A stretch of 64,000 nt of DNA. Origin: Lysobacter soyae (lineage in GTDB: Bacteria > Pseudomonadota > Gammaproteobacteria > Xanthomonadales > Xanthomonadaceae). The stretch lies in assembly GCF_019551435.1 (NCBI RefSeq), contig NZ_CP080544.1, positions 1,886,001-1,950,000 of the forward strand, read 5' to 3'. The notes under the pieces were generated by a model that was given only the letters and a program-made list of their open reading frames with translations, ran no database searches and had not been told where the DNA came from. Position 1 is the first letter of the stretch; each line of letters starts with the position of its first letter. Below are positions 50,415 through 59,424 of the stretch, piece by piece. The translations under genes and the position numbers were made by a program.

Positions 50415-50490
50415 TGGTGCCGCTTGTCCGAATCGAACGGACGACCTACTGATTACAAATCAGTTGCTCTACCGACTGAGCTAAAGCGGC
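50415..50490 (-). tRNA. tRNA-Thr (UGU)
   Basis: A 76-nt cloverleaf: acceptor GCCGCTT pairs with AAGCGGC, D arm AGCTCAGTCGGTAGAGC, anticodon stem ACTGA/TCAGT around TTTGTAA (anticodon TGT), T arm GTTCGATTC, and an encoded CCA end. Confidence 0.96.
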
Positions 50491-50538
50491 GCGAACGCTA
50501 TTCTATCAATTCACGCGTCCGAAAACCCCGATCGGCGG

Positions 50539-51198
50539 CTATTGATCGCAGGCAATCGATTTGGCTTGGGGCGCAGACGCCAGCTTGCGTAGCGACGTTT
50601 CGTCTTGTTCCCCACCGTGCAGTGCGCGAATCCACAACTCGGTGGTGCTGGCACCCACGGGCGACAACTGGGCCTGAAACCCTGCCGCCTTCAATCGCGC
50701 CAGCAAAGCGCGCGCGGCCGCCTCGGTGCCGAAGCGTCCCAACGCGATGCCATTGCTCTGTGCACCTTGGCGGATCAGAAATTGATCCTGGAATCCGGCT
50801 GCGCGCAGCTTGGCTTGCACGTCGGCTGCGGCCTCAGGCGACGACAAAGGCGGAATCAACACATTGAATCCGCGCGGCGAGTTCAGGCGCGTAACCGCGT
50901 CGGCTTGCAGGCCAATGCCTCGAAGCGCCGTCAGCGCTCGCTGCACATCCCGCGCTTCGCCATAAGCACCAAGCAAGACACAACGTGCATCGGCGAGGCC
51001 GGCAGCCGACGTTTGCGGCGTCACGGCGACATTGTCCGGGACGACGGCGGGTGCGTTGCCGACGTCTTTCGCAATCTCCAGCGGCGGCAACGCGTCCGCT
51101 CGTGCCGGTGCTGGCGCGCGCGCCGTGTGCAACGCCCACCAAAGGGCGGCACCCAAATTCAGGACAATGAGAAAAACCAAAACCGGGCGCGCAATCAT
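50539..51198 (-). CDS. SPOR-domain protein
   Basis: A 219-residue protein with one N-terminal hydrophobic segment (about 5-23), a Pro/Ala linker and a SPOR-like region (about 70-180; CVLLGAYGEARDVQRAL and GIALGRFGTEAAARAL are the repeated half-motifs). SPOR domains bind denuded peptidoglycan, often at the septum. It overlaps coaX by ATGA, an order seen in related genomes. Confidence 0.85.
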   Translation of the reverse strand: MIARPVLVFLIVLNLGAALWWALHTARAPAPARADALPPLEIAKDVGNAPAVVPDNVAVTPQTSAAGLADARCVLLGAYGEARDVQRALTALRGIGLQADAVTRLNSPRGFNVLIPPLSSPEAAADVQAKLRAAGFQDQFLIRQGAQSNGIALGRFGTEAAARALLARLKAAGFQAQLSPVGASTTELWIRALHGGEQDETSLRKLASAPQAKSIACDQ

Positions 51199-51923
51199 GC
51201 AGACATTCTAGGTGTCGATGCCGACTTGCGCCAAACACCGAGTCCGCGCAACACAAGATTGGTTTGAAGGATTGCCCGCGGCAAAAATCCATGAAGGGCA
51301 GACGCACCACCGCCATGCAGAATGCACTGCGCCTTTGTGTCGGACTGCGCCTCGAGTGCGCGCCAACGACTTTCAATCAAGCTGGTGGCGGCGTGCGCGC
51401 ATCCACTGGCCAAGGCATCGAGCGTGTTGTCGGCAAAGTCAAAAACCGCCCCGCCGTCGGACGGCAAACGCGACGATACGCCGCGCAAGGCTGAGCGCAT
51501 CAAGTCGGGCGAAGGCGCGATCAGACCGCCCACATGTTGGCCATCGGGCATCAAGCCATCGATGGTCAACGCGGTGCCGACACTAACCACCAAGGAAGGC
51601 TCGCTGACGGGCACGCAGGCCAGCAGGGAGAGAAATCGATCCACACCCATCTGACGGGGATCCGGGTAGGCAATTGCCAAGCAAGCCTGTTGTCGCCTCA
51701 CCTGCGCGCAGTGCACACGCGAAAAACGGCGTGACAGCTGGTCGAGGAGCGTCACCTTAAGCGATTCCGGCGCCACGCAGGCCACCCAGGCCGCATCGCC
51801 ACTGACTTCCGGTGGCAGCGAGATTTCTTCACCCGAATGCGCCACGGCACGCGCATCACCCGGTGCATCGGCCGTTGCCCATTTCAAACGGGTATTACCA
51901 AGATCGAAAAGAAAATCAGTCAC
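51195..51923 (-). CDS. coaX: type III pantothenate kinase
   Basis: CoaX (242 aa) makes the first step of coenzyme A synthesis. The ASKHA-fold motifs FDLGNTRLKWA, GVDRFLSLLA and VVSVGTALTID are present. GTG start overlapping the birA stop (GTGA) gives a birA-coaX-SPOR operon. Confidence 0.94.
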   Translation of the reverse strand: MTDFLFDLGNTRLKWATADAPGDARAVAHSGEEISLPPEVSGDAAWVACVAPESLKVTLLDQLSRRFSRVHCAQVRRQQACLAIAYPDPRQMGVDRFLSLLACVPVSEPSLVVSVGTALTIDGLMPDGQHVGGLIAPSPDLMRSALRGVSSRLPSDGGAVFDFADNTLDALASGCAHAATSLIESRWRALEAQSDTKAQCILHGGGASALHGFLPRAILQTNLVLRGLGVWRKSASTPRMSA

Positions 51924-52726
51924 AATCTGATGCTCACTTCGCCTGCATGCAGTGGGCGCAACACGCCGTCGCCGGCCATCTCGACCAGTAACGCACCGTT
52001 GGCATCGACACCGCGTGCGCGTGCGCGCTGAACACCGCTAGCATCGTGGATGTCGACCTCCCTGTTCAACAACAGATCATGGCGTTCAAAGTCGGCCCTG
52101 AATGCCGCAAAGCCGTCGGACGCGAATTTGTAAAGGGTGGTCACGAGTGAATCCAGTATCTGCGCCGCCAACCTGTTGCGGTCGACGATCGTTGCCGCGG
52201 ACTGCAGATCACTCCAAGGCTGATCGATCATTGCCGCGGCTTCTGCCGGCATGCGGACGTTGAGTCCGATCCCGACGACAACATGGACTTGGCCATTCCC
52301 AAGCGGTTGCGTCTCGATCAATATGCCGCCCAGTTTGCGCCCGTCCAAATACAGATCGTTCGGCCATTTGAGCCGGACCGGCAACGCCGTCAACTCTGTC
52401 ACGGCTTGGGCGCAGGCAAGACCGACCGCCAATGCCAAGGGAGGCAACTGCGACAGATTGCCGGCGTAGACGTATCCCAAAGACATATATAGATGTGCGC
52501 CTTTGGGGGAGTGCCAACTGCGTCCGCGCCGACCCCGTCCCGCGGTTTGCGTTTCGGCAAACAACACGTCGAAACCCGACCGCGGCGCCTCGGCCAAAAG
52601 CCGCGCATTCGTCGAATCGGTCTCTTCCAAGACGCGCAGACGGTGGATCGCCTCGCTTGCATGCGGCTGCAGCTTGACGAGGATGTCCTCGGCGGAGAGG
52701 GCCCGTGATTCGTTCGCCCCATTCAT
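51920..52726 (-). CDS. birA: biotin--protein ligase without DNA-binding domain
   Basis: A 268-residue BirA. GRGRRGRSWHSP (biotinyl-AMP loop), VRLKWPNDLYLDGRKLGGIL in parts and the C-terminal SH3-like part are visible. Compared with E. coli BirA (321 aa) the N-terminal winged helix is missing, so it should biotinylate acetyl-CoA carboxylase but not repress biotin genes. The open frame upstream of ATG 52726 has no credible HTH. Confidence 0.92.
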   Translation of the reverse strand: MNGANESRALSAEDILVKLQPHASEAIHRLRVLEETDSTNARLLAEAPRSGFDVLFAETQTAGRGRRGRSWHSPKGAHLYMSLGYVYAGNLSQLPPLALAVGLACAQAVTELTALPVRLKWPNDLYLDGRKLGGILIETQPLGNGQVHVVVGIGLNVRMPAEAAAMIDQPWSDLQSAATIVDRNRLAAQILDSLVTTLYKFASDGFAAFRADFERHDLLLNREVDIHDASGVQRARARGVDANGALLVEMAGDGVLRPLHAGEVSIRL

Positions 52727-52792
52727 GTCCCGACACCCACGGCCGTCCGGATTCCATGTATATTCGGTGTTCCTTGTGCAGCCGACTGACCC

Positions 52793-53050
52793 ATGCGTCG
52801 AATTGTCGCACTCTTTGTTTTGGCCATTGCTCCGGCGTTCGCGTTTGCGATGCCCGCGCAAGCGGTGCCGACGAATACGCAAGGTGAAGTGCAAAACAAC
52901 GGTAATCCGGCGGACGAGTCGCAAGACAGTAGCGAACGCCAAACTGCACCGCGCAGCACAAGCACGGATTCGCGCACCCGCCGCCCTGCCCGCACCACTG
53001 CACGCCCTGCTTCGCGCGCACAGAGTTTTCTACCGGGCATGTTTCGCTGA
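52793..53050 (+). CDS. small predicted exported protein
   Basis: An 85-residue frame with a convincing signal peptide (MRRIVALFVLAIAPAFAFA, cleavage near AQA at about 24) followed by a low-complexity tail rich in Thr, Ser, Arg and Pro. It is convergent to the kinase gene, overlapping its 3' end by 21 bp, and divergent from birA. No clear ribosome site is seen, so it could be spurious. Confidence 0.5.
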   Translation: MRRIVALFVLAIAPAFAFAMPAQAVPTNTQGEVQNNGNPADESQDSSERQTAPRSTSTDSRTRRPARTTARPASRAQSFLPGMFR

Positions 53051-54454
53051 GTCTTCGCCCTCCGGCGGAATTCTGGCTTCAAAGCGCGCACCACCCAACT
53101 CTTGAGAACGGCCCACATTCAACAGGCCGGCATAGTTGTGAATGATGTCTTGCACAATCGACAAGCCGATGCCATGGCCCTGCACCCGCTCGTCGCCGCG
53201 TACGCCGCGCTGAAGTACAAGGTGGATTTTCTCTTGTTCGATTCCGGGACCGTCATCCTCCACCGCAATCAGGACACCTGGCCGCAGGCCATTGGATGAG
53301 GCCATGCCGGCGACGGTCAGCAAGACGCGTGATTCGGCCCACTTGAAGGCATTCTCAAGCAAGTTGCCGAGCAACTCCTGCAGATCACCCGGCTCGCCGT
53401 AGAACCGCGCGTTTTCGTCCACGTCGAATTCGCAGAAGATGCCTTTTTGCGCATAGACCTTTTCCAATCCGCGCGAGATCTCCTCGGCGTAGCGCATGAT
53501 TTCGATCGGCGCAGCGTACAGCGAATGTCCGCCGGAACGCGCCCGGCCGAGCTGATAGCCGACGATGTCATTCATGCGATTCAACTGTGTGTTGAAGCCC
53601 GCGCGCAAGGCGGCTTCATCATCATTGGCTTCCAACTGCGTGCGCATCACCGCCAGAGGTGTTTTCAGGCTGTGCGCCAAATCCGACATGACATTGCGCT
53701 GGCGTTGCAAATTGTTGCGTTCGCTTTCAATCAATTCGTTGATGCTGCCCACGAGCGGCGCGAGTTCACGCGGATGGGCGCCGGTCATTTGGCGTGCGCG
53801 ACCTTGCCGCACGTTCGACAACTCTGCCACCACACGCCGCAAGGGTTGCAGGCTCCAACGCAGGGTCAACATCTGCAGCAGGATCAAGACAAGTCCCGCC
53901 AACAACAAATAGCGCCACATGTATTGTCGGAAGACATTCATGAGCGCACGGAATGGTCGCGTGTCTTCGATCACGTACACGGTGTACCGGGCTTGCTGGC
54001 CGTTGCCATATTCCATGGCGAAGCTGCGGCCGTAGCGATAGACCTGCGTACCCAACACATCACCATCGGCTGTGATGCGCAAAGGACCGTCAAACACCTC
54101 TTCCTGCAGCGGCAGCAACTTGCCTTGCGGCAAGTTCACCCGCATTGCGGAAATCGAACTCCACGTGCCGCCCGGCTGGACGATTTGTACATATAACCCG
54201 CTGCCCGGCATTTCCAAGCGACGGTCCGGCGCCAACGCGGGGGGCAATAAAGCGCCGGTGACGTCAACGTCAATCCCGGCCGCGTAAGCGATGGCATAGC
54301 CCTGCATACGGCTTTTGACGCTTTGTTCGGCCGCCTGCTCAAACGCACGGTCCAGTGCGTAACCGACAAAGGCGAGAAACGCGAGCAAGCCGAATGCGGC
54401 GGCGATCAATTGCCGCCGGGACAGCGAACGGGTCTGCCATTTGCCGAAGTCCAA
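53030..54454 (-). CDS. phoQ: PhoQ-like sensor histidine kinase
   Basis: A 474-residue inner-membrane kinase: membrane segments at about 15-33 and 180-200 flank a periplasmic sensor; a HAMP-like region follows, then the H-box DLAHSLKTPLAVMRTQLEA (phospho-His in SDLAHSLKTP) and ATPase motifs NLLENAFKWA, VEDDGPGI and GHGIGLSIV. TTG 54454 after GGAGA is the start, since no ATG follows for 49 codons. The DLAHSLKTPL H-box and the PhoP-type partner place it with PhoQ of Xanthomonas. Confidence 0.9.
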   Translation of the reverse strand: MDFGKWQTRSLSRRQLIAAAFGLLAFLAFVGYALDRAFEQAAEQSVKSRMQGYAIAYAAGIDVDVTGALLPPALAPDRRLEMPGSGLYVQIVQPGGTWSSISAMRVNLPQGKLLPLQEEVFDGPLRITADGDVLGTQVYRYGRSFAMEYGNGQQARYTVYVIEDTRPFRALMNVFRQYMWRYLLLAGLVLILLQMLTLRWSLQPLRRVVAELSNVRQGRARQMTGAHPRELAPLVGSINELIESERNNLQRQRNVMSDLAHSLKTPLAVMRTQLEANDDEAALRAGFNTQLNRMNDIVGYQLGRARSGGHSLYAAPIEIMRYAEEISRGLEKVYAQKGIFCEFDVDENARFYGEPGDLQELLGNLLENAFKWAESRVLLTVAGMASSNGLRPGVLIAVEDDGPGIEQEKIHLVLQRGVRGDERVQGHGIGLSIVQDIIHNYAGLLNVGRSQELGGARFEARIPPEGEDSAKHAR

Positions 54455-54486
54455 GGTCGGTCTCCGCAGTGCGTCCCCGCCCGCGA

Positions 54487-55173
54487 TCAGGTTTCGGCGT
54501 TGCGCGGAATGGCGAAGCGATAGCCGCGGCCGCGAACCGTTTCGATCGGCTTCAAGCTGCCATCGGGATCGAGCTTCTTACGCAAGCGACCGATAAACAC
54601 CTCAAGCACATTCGAATCACGGTCGAAGTCTTGTTGATAAATGTGCTCGGTCAGATCGGCTTTAGAAACCAACTCACCCGCGTGCATCATCAAGTACTCG
54701 AGCACTTTGTATTCGTAACTGGTGAGGTCGATGTTTTGACCGTTCACCGCCACCGTTTGCGCGGCGAGATCGAGCATGACCGGACCACATTCAAGCGAAG
54801 GCTTGCTCCAACCGGCGGCACGACGCACCAAGGCGTTCAAGCGCGCCAGCAATTCTTCGACGTGGAAAGGCTTGACCAGGTAGTCGTCGGCGCCTTGCTT
54901 CAGACCATCGACCTTGTCCTGCCAGCTGGCGCGCGCGGTCAAGATCAAGATTGGAAATTGCTTGCCTTCGGCGCGCAGGTTTTGAATCAGTTCCATCCCG
55001 GACATCTTGGGCAGGCCCAAGTCGATGATGGCGACGTCAAAGGGCACTTCCTTGCCCATGTACAGCCCTTCTTCACCATCTTGGGCCGCATCAACGGCGT
55101 AACCCTCACGCTTCAAGCGCGCGGCAAGGGTTTCCCGCAACGGGGCTTCGTCTTCAACCAGCAGGATACGCAT
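54487..55173 (-). CDS. phoP: PhoP-like OmpR-family response regulator
   Basis: A 228-residue regulator. Receiver domain: acidic pocket EDE (8-10), phospho-Asp in IIDLGLPKMSG (about 51), T in ILTAR and K in LVKPF. The C-terminal winged helix has LTSYEYKVLEYL and VRGRGYRFAIP. It is 32 bp upstream of the kinase gene. Ribosome site AAGGAAAATCC, with a small hairpin just before it. Confidence 0.94.
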   Translation of the reverse strand: MRILLVEDEAPLRETLAARLKREGYAVDAAQDGEEGLYMGKEVPFDVAIIDLGLPKMSGMELIQNLRAEGKQFPILILTARASWQDKVDGLKQGADDYLVKPFHVEELLARLNALVRRAAGWSKPSLECGPVMLDLAAQTVAVNGQNIDLTSYEYKVLEYLMMHAGELVSKADLTEHIYQQDFDRDSNVLEVFIGRLRKKLDPDGSLKPIETVRGRGYRFAIPRNAET

Positions 55174-55188
55174 GGATTTTCCTTGTCA

Positions 55189-55205
55189 TCAGGCATTAGG
55201 CCTGA
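55189..55205 (-). promoter_or_regulatory. hairpin before the phoP ribosome site
   Basis: TCAGGC-CTAAT-GCCTGA, a 6-bp perfect stem, 16-32 bp before the phoP start and close to its AAGGA. It could modulate phoP translation or partly stop transcripts from the gene upstream. Confidence 0.35.
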
Positions 55206-55260
55206 CCAAGGGTGCCATTCAGGATGTTGTGATGGTGTGTAAATCGGGGTCCCAACTGAA

Positions 55261-55632
55261 TCAACGTTCAACTTGGGCCGAAAGCACCTGAACCAGACCA
55301 TTACTGCGCATGATTTTGACGCGGCACTGGGCGCCGCCATCAAACTCGATTTGCTCGACACGCAGCACCGCGGATTGCGGCGGAATGCTGATGCGCTGCA
55401 TGCAGGCAACCTTTCCCGCCCGATCGCCGCGGCTGCGCATCATCGGACTGCTGGCCTGCATACGTGGCGGATTGACGAAGTTGCCATTGCTTTGCGGCTG
55501 CGGCAACGCGCCGGAAGGGCGGCCTTGCATCTGACCGAGCCCGCGACCCTCGCCCATATGCTGCGCCCACGCACTACCCGCCGCGATTGCGGTGACCAGA
55601 AACAGGGCGAAGGGACGGCGGTAGGTGTGCAT
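55261..55632 (-). CDS. exported protein of unknown function upstream of phoPQ
   Basis: A 123-residue protein with a signal peptide (cleavage after AWA at about 23), a Gly/Gln/Pro/Met-rich middle and a C-terminal part with two cysteines (KVACMQRISIPPQSAV and GGAQCRVKI). It is 87 bp upstream of phoP on the same strand and might be part of its operon or regulon. Confidence 0.72.
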   Translation of the reverse strand: MHTYRRPFALFLVTAIAAGSAWAQHMGEGRGLGQMQGRPSGALPQPQSNGNFVNPPRMQASSPMMRSRGDRAGKVACMQRISIPPQSAVLRVEQIEFDGGAQCRVKIMRSNGLVQVLSAQVER

Positions 55633-55709
55633 CAGTCTGTCGTCTGCGATTGATGGCGTCCACTATGGGCGCTCAGCAGTGAATTGACCCTTAATTTTCT
55701 TAACGAATT

Positions 55710-56708
55710 CTATACAAAACCGACCGTTTCAGCTTGCGCATTCAGCGCGCGGTCGACCAGGCGCCAATCGGCACCTTTTTGATGGGCGCCTTCCGACAAC
55801 AACTGACGAAATTTTCGCCCGCCGGGCTCGCCCTGAAAAATGCCGAGGATGTGCCTGGTCATGGCGGACAACGGGACACCGGCGTCAAGCTTGGATTCCA
55901 CGTAAGGTCGATAGGCTTCGACCAAAGCCGCGCGCGACCGCATCGGACGGCCGGCCAGTGCCGCATCAATGCCGTGCAACACATAAGGCGTGTGATAGGC
56001 GGCGCGCCCGAGCATGACACCGTCCACCTGCTCCAAGTGGGATCGGACGTCGTCAAGGGTCGCGATGCCCCCGTTCAAGACCACCCGCAGCGCCGGCCGA
56101 AGCGTCTTGAGCCGGTAAGCCCAATCGTATTTCAGCGGCGGGATCTCGCGATTTTCTTTTGGCGAGAGGCCTTTCAACCAGGCGTTCCGCGCATGCACGA
56201 CGAACGACGTGCAACCTGCCGAGGCGACGGTATCGATGAAACCGAGAAACTTCTCGAAGTCGTTGTCGTCATCCACACCCAACCGACACTTGACCGTGAC
56301 CGGCACCGTATCCGGCACGGCAGCACGCATGGCCGCCGCGATGTCCGCCACATGTGCGGGCTCCTTCATCAAACAGGCGCCGAAACGCCCGGCTTGCACC
56401 CGATCCGACGGACACCCGCAATTCAAATTGACTTCGTCGAATCCGGATTCAGCGCAGACGGCAGCCGCACGAGCCAGTGCATCCGGATCCGAACCACCCA
56501 GTTGAATCGCCAGCGGATGTTGCGTCCGGCATTTTTCCAACAGCTTGGCGCGATCCCCTTTGAGTACCGCATTGGCATGGATCATTTCGGTATACAGCAA
56601 CGCATCCGGCGCACATATCCGGTGAAACGTCCGGCAGTGGGTGTCGGTCCAATCGATCATCGGCGCGACGGAGATCGTGCGTAGTGTGCGGTTTTGCATG
56701 CGCACCAT
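55710..56708 (-). CDS. dusA: tRNA-dihydrouridine synthase A
   Basis: DusA (332 aa) reduces uridines in the tRNA D loop using FMN. VAPMIDWTDTHCRTFHR, NLNCGCPSDRVQAGRFGACL (the catalytic Cys is in this block) and VHARNAWLKGLSPKENR are DusA-specific. ATG 56708 or 56699 are both possible. Only 27 bp separate it from the divergent gene. Confidence 0.93.
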   Translation of the reverse strand: MVRMQNRTLRTISVAPMIDWTDTHCRTFHRICAPDALLYTEMIHANAVLKGDRAKLLEKCRTQHPLAIQLGGSDPDALARAAAVCAESGFDEVNLNCGCPSDRVQAGRFGACLMKEPAHVADIAAAMRAAVPDTVPVTVKCRLGVDDDNDFEKFLGFIDTVASAGCTSFVVHARNAWLKGLSPKENREIPPLKYDWAYRLKTLRPALRVVLNGGIATLDDVRSHLEQVDGVMLGRAAYHTPYVLHGIDAALAGRPMRSRAALVEAYRPYVESKLDAGVPLSAMTRHILGIFQGEPGGRKFRQLLSEGAHQKGADWRLVDRALNAQAETVGFV

Positions 56709-56735
56709 GATGCCATCGCTAGAATGTTCCGCGAC

Positions 56736-57599
56736 ATGATTCTTCAATACCCACCGCGCACGTTTTTGCTGACCGGCACCCGCAGCCAGTTGGGCGCTGC
56801 AGTATTGCCGCTGCTTGCCGCTCGCGGCGATGCGGTGGTGGCGATCGCACAAGAAGCGGGCACGGATGCCCCCAACCTCCGTTGGGTGACGGGTCGGCTG
56901 CCCGGCATTGCGGTGCCGACGCCGCCGGAAGGATTCGACGCGATTCTGAGTTTCGGACCCATGGAGAAACTTGCCGCGTGGCTGGCCTCGCAAACCGAAC
57001 GGCCGGCACGGCGGGTCATTGCCACCAGCTCAATGAGCGCGGTGAGCAAGCAGTCCGCACGCTTCGAAGAAGACCGTGACATTGCTCAGCGTTTGCTCAG
57101 CGGGGAACAGTCATTGCGCGCCGCTTGCGCGCGATGGCAAATCCCGTGTTTGATCCTGCGACCGACGATGATCTACGGCCTCGGTCTTGATCAAAACTTG
57201 AGTAGCGTCGTTCGCGCGTCACTGCGCCGCAAGGTATTCATTGCCCCGCAGTCCGACGGGCTGCGACAACCGGTGCATGCGCAAGATGTGGCCACGGCCG
57301 CGTTACGCGCCGCACTGCTGCCGACGGCACTGGACGAGACCATCGAGATCGGCGGCGGTGAGCGGTTGACGGTGCGCGAAATGTTCCGGCGCGTGTACCG
57401 TTCAATGCCGAGGCACACCCTCTTTGTGCCCGCACCTTTGCCGATGATGCAATTCTTGGGCGCCGTGTCGAAACGGTTCCGGGGCGCGGTGTCGCGACTG
57501 GAGGTGGATTTGATTGCCGACAATGCGCGATTGCATGCGGCTCTGGACATGGAAACGCGTGGCTTTGCGCCAACGGCAGAGACTTGGAGAAATGTTTAA
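56736..57599 (+). CDS. NAD(P)-binding epimerase/dehydratase-like protein
   Basis: A 287-residue SDR-like protein. The nucleotide loop is LLTGTRSQLGAAVLP and an ATSSMSAVSK segment replaces the usual Ser region; the YxxxK pair is not obvious, so it is an atypical member. PTMIYGLGLDQNL and DVATAALRAAL match NAD-dependent epimerase-like proteins of Xanthomonadaceae. Start at ATG 56736 or 56724. Its TAA shares bases with the convergent gene's stop. Confidence 0.78.
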   Translation: MILQYPPRTFLLTGTRSQLGAAVLPLLAARGDAVVAIAQEAGTDAPNLRWVTGRLPGIAVPTPPEGFDAILSFGPMEKLAAWLASQTERPARRVIATSSMSAVSKQSARFEEDRDIAQRLLSGEQSLRAACARWQIPCLILRPTMIYGLGLDQNLSSVVRASLRRKVFIAPQSDGLRQPVHAQDVATAALRAALLPTALDETIEIGGGERLTVREMFRRVYRSMPRHTLFVPAPLPMMQFLGAVSKRFRGAVSRLEVDLIADNARLHAALDMETRGFAPTAETWRNV

Positions 57600-58132
57600 C
57601 GCCGCCGCTCGGCGTTTCTTTCTTTGAGTGTTTTCTTGGGTCGCGGCGATTCACCGTCGGCCTCGTCGTTCGACCAAGTCCCGGCATTCGCGGGCTCGAG
57701 CGTAAAGCGCGCCAAGGAGACCCCGATGTCCCAACCGGACCCTTTGCCGACCAGTGCCAGCGACACTGACCCCTTGGTCACCACCTGGACTTGCCGTGAC
57801 TTCATGGCGCCCACGTGTGCTTCGGCGGCCGCATACGCGCCGAGAACATCTTCGATCTGGAAAATACCGCTGAACTCGCCACGCCCGTCTTCAATGCTGG
57901 AGCTTCCGAAAGTCAGCCCACCGCCCCGCGAAGTGATCTTGACCGGCATGCGCGCGCCGTTGCTGCAGGTCACCATGCCCGTGCCATCCGCCGTCTTGTA
58001 AAACGCCGACCACCCGCTGAGCTCGAATCGCAGCTTGCAGTCGAGGTCGCCACCGGCTTTGGCGGTGGTCCCGACGCCGGCAAAAAGCGCGAGGCCCAAA
58101 AGCATCGGAAGGACGCGATTCGGGGGAAGCAT
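57596..58132 (-). CDS. exported protein of unknown function
   Basis: A 178-residue protein with a signal peptide (cleavage after AKA at about 26). The mature part is beta-rich with CKLRFELSGWSAFYKTADGTG, in part CKLRFELSGW, two early cysteines and MPVKITSRGGGLTFG, then a basic Lys/Arg tail. Similar proteins are found in other proteobacteria but I know no function. It overlaps the convergent SDR-like gene by 4 bp. Confidence 0.8.
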   Translation of the reverse strand: MLPPNRVLPMLLGLALFAGVGTTAKAGGDLDCKLRFELSGWSAFYKTADGTGMVTCSNGARMPVKITSRGGGLTFGSSSIEDGRGEFSGIFQIEDVLGAYAAAEAHVGAMKSRQVQVVTKGSVSLALVGKGSGWDIGVSLARFTLEPANAGTWSNDEADGESPRPKKTLKERNAERRR

Positions 58133-58202
58133 GGCGGTTCGGGATCCCTATACAAGACGTAGCTGATGACGAATCTAGCATCCGGACCTTGAACCGGAGC
58201 TT

Positions 58203-58646
58203 TCATCGGCACTGCTCGCGCACCTGGTTGTCGAGTTCGACAGCCCGATCAAACGTCATCGTCTTGAATTCGCGGTCGCGTATGCGATCGCGTCGCGATC
58301 GTGCTTGCGCGCAGCGGTCGACTGGCACCGCACCACGGCTGCCTGCCCGGCTTACGGCTTGCTGCCGACTGACCCAACTGGACACCTCGGCGCGATTTTG
58401 CCGTTGCCATTGCCGCGTATCTTCCAAGCTTGCGCGTCCGACTTCCGACAACGGCACCCTTGCCGGGCCCGCGTCGCGCACCCACACCTCACGGCTCCCG
58501 TTCGGGCAAGGGCCGTCCGAATACTGGATACGCCCATCTGACAGACGGCATCGCCGGACCTCTCCCGCCTGCGCGGACACGACATGGACGAACAGTGCCG
58601 CCATTCCGATTGCCGCCGCTGTCCATCGCCCCACCGCGAATTCCAC
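58203..58646 (-). CDS. DUF4124-like exported protein
   Basis: A 147-residue protein with a signal-type N-terminus (cleavage after AQA near 27) and the DUF4124-like pattern VRRCRLSDGRIQYSDGPCP with two cysteines. The remainder is helical and basic. GTG 58646 is the start; ATG 58604 is an alternative. Function unknown. Confidence 0.75.
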   Translation of the reverse strand: MEFAVGRWTAAAIGMAALFVHVVSAQAGEVRRCRLSDGRIQYSDGPCPNGSREVWVRDAGPARVPLSEVGRASLEDTRQWQRQNRAEVSSWVSRQQAVSRAGSRGAVPVDRCAQARSRRDRIRDREFKTMTFDRAVELDNQVREQCR

Positions 58647-58710
58647 TTCAAATCACGTTGTGGAACAGCCTAATTGGCACCTTCATTCTTGTCGGTCAGG
58701 CGACGGCACT

Positions 58711-59424
58711 TCAGTGCGTAGGAGAACCCGCCAACTCCGCGAGCGTGCGGACAATATCTTGCGCCGATGCGGCCGTTCGCCAGCGCTCGGCGCCTGCATG
58801 GATTTCGGCCTGTTCGTGCACCCAGGTCACGTGATACGGCACATGGATGCCAAAGCCGCCCAGTGCCACGACCGGCGCGATATCGGAGCGCAACGAATTG
58901 CCGACCATCAAAAACTCGGAAGCGTCGACGTCAAACTCCTTGAACAAACGACGGTAGGCCGCCTCGTTCTTCTCGCTGACGATTTCAATGCGCTGAAAAA
59001 TGTCGGCCAATCCCGAAGCCTCGACTTTGCGTTCCTGATGAAACAAATCGCCCTTTGTGATCAAGACCAACGGGTACTGCGTAGCGATTTCGCGCACCGC
59101 TTCCGCGACCCCAGGTAACAACTCGACCGGATGATCGAGCATCGCTTTGCCAATCTCGACAATTCGATGGATGTCTTTCGCCGAGATTCGCGCGTCCGTG
59201 AATTCGATCGCGGCTTCAATCATCGACAGTGCCATCCCCTTCACGCCGTAGCCGAACAAGGCAATGTTGCGGGACTGGAGGGCATACAAAGACTCGGCCG
59301 ACGCGCTGACATCCTCGTATCGACCGACGATCTCCAAAAATGTGGCTTCCGCCTCGCGGAAATAATCCTCGCTTTTCCACAATGTGTCGTCTGCGTCGAA
59401 ACCGATGAGCTTGATGGGATTCAT
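58711..59424 (-). CDS. HAD-superfamily hydrolase
   Basis: A 237-residue HAD enzyme. Motif I FDADDTLWKSED (about 9-20), motif II LVLITKGDL, Lys in VSEKNEAAY and motif IV VGNSLRSDIAP are complete. The class includes nucleotidases and phosphoglycolate-type phosphatases; substrate not assignable. Its ATG overlaps the stop of the transglycosylase gene. Confidence 0.87.
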   Translation of the reverse strand: MNPIKLIGFDADDTLWKSEDYFREAEATFLEIVGRYEDVSASAESLYALQSRNIALFGYGVKGMALSMIEAAIEFTDARISAKDIHRIVEIGKAMLDHPVELLPGVAEAVREIATQYPLVLITKGDLFHQERKVEASGLADIFQRIEIVSEKNEAAYRRLFKEFDVDASEFLMVGNSLRSDIAPVVALGGFGIHVPYHVTWVHEQAEIHAGAERWRTAASAQDIVRTLAELAGSPTH

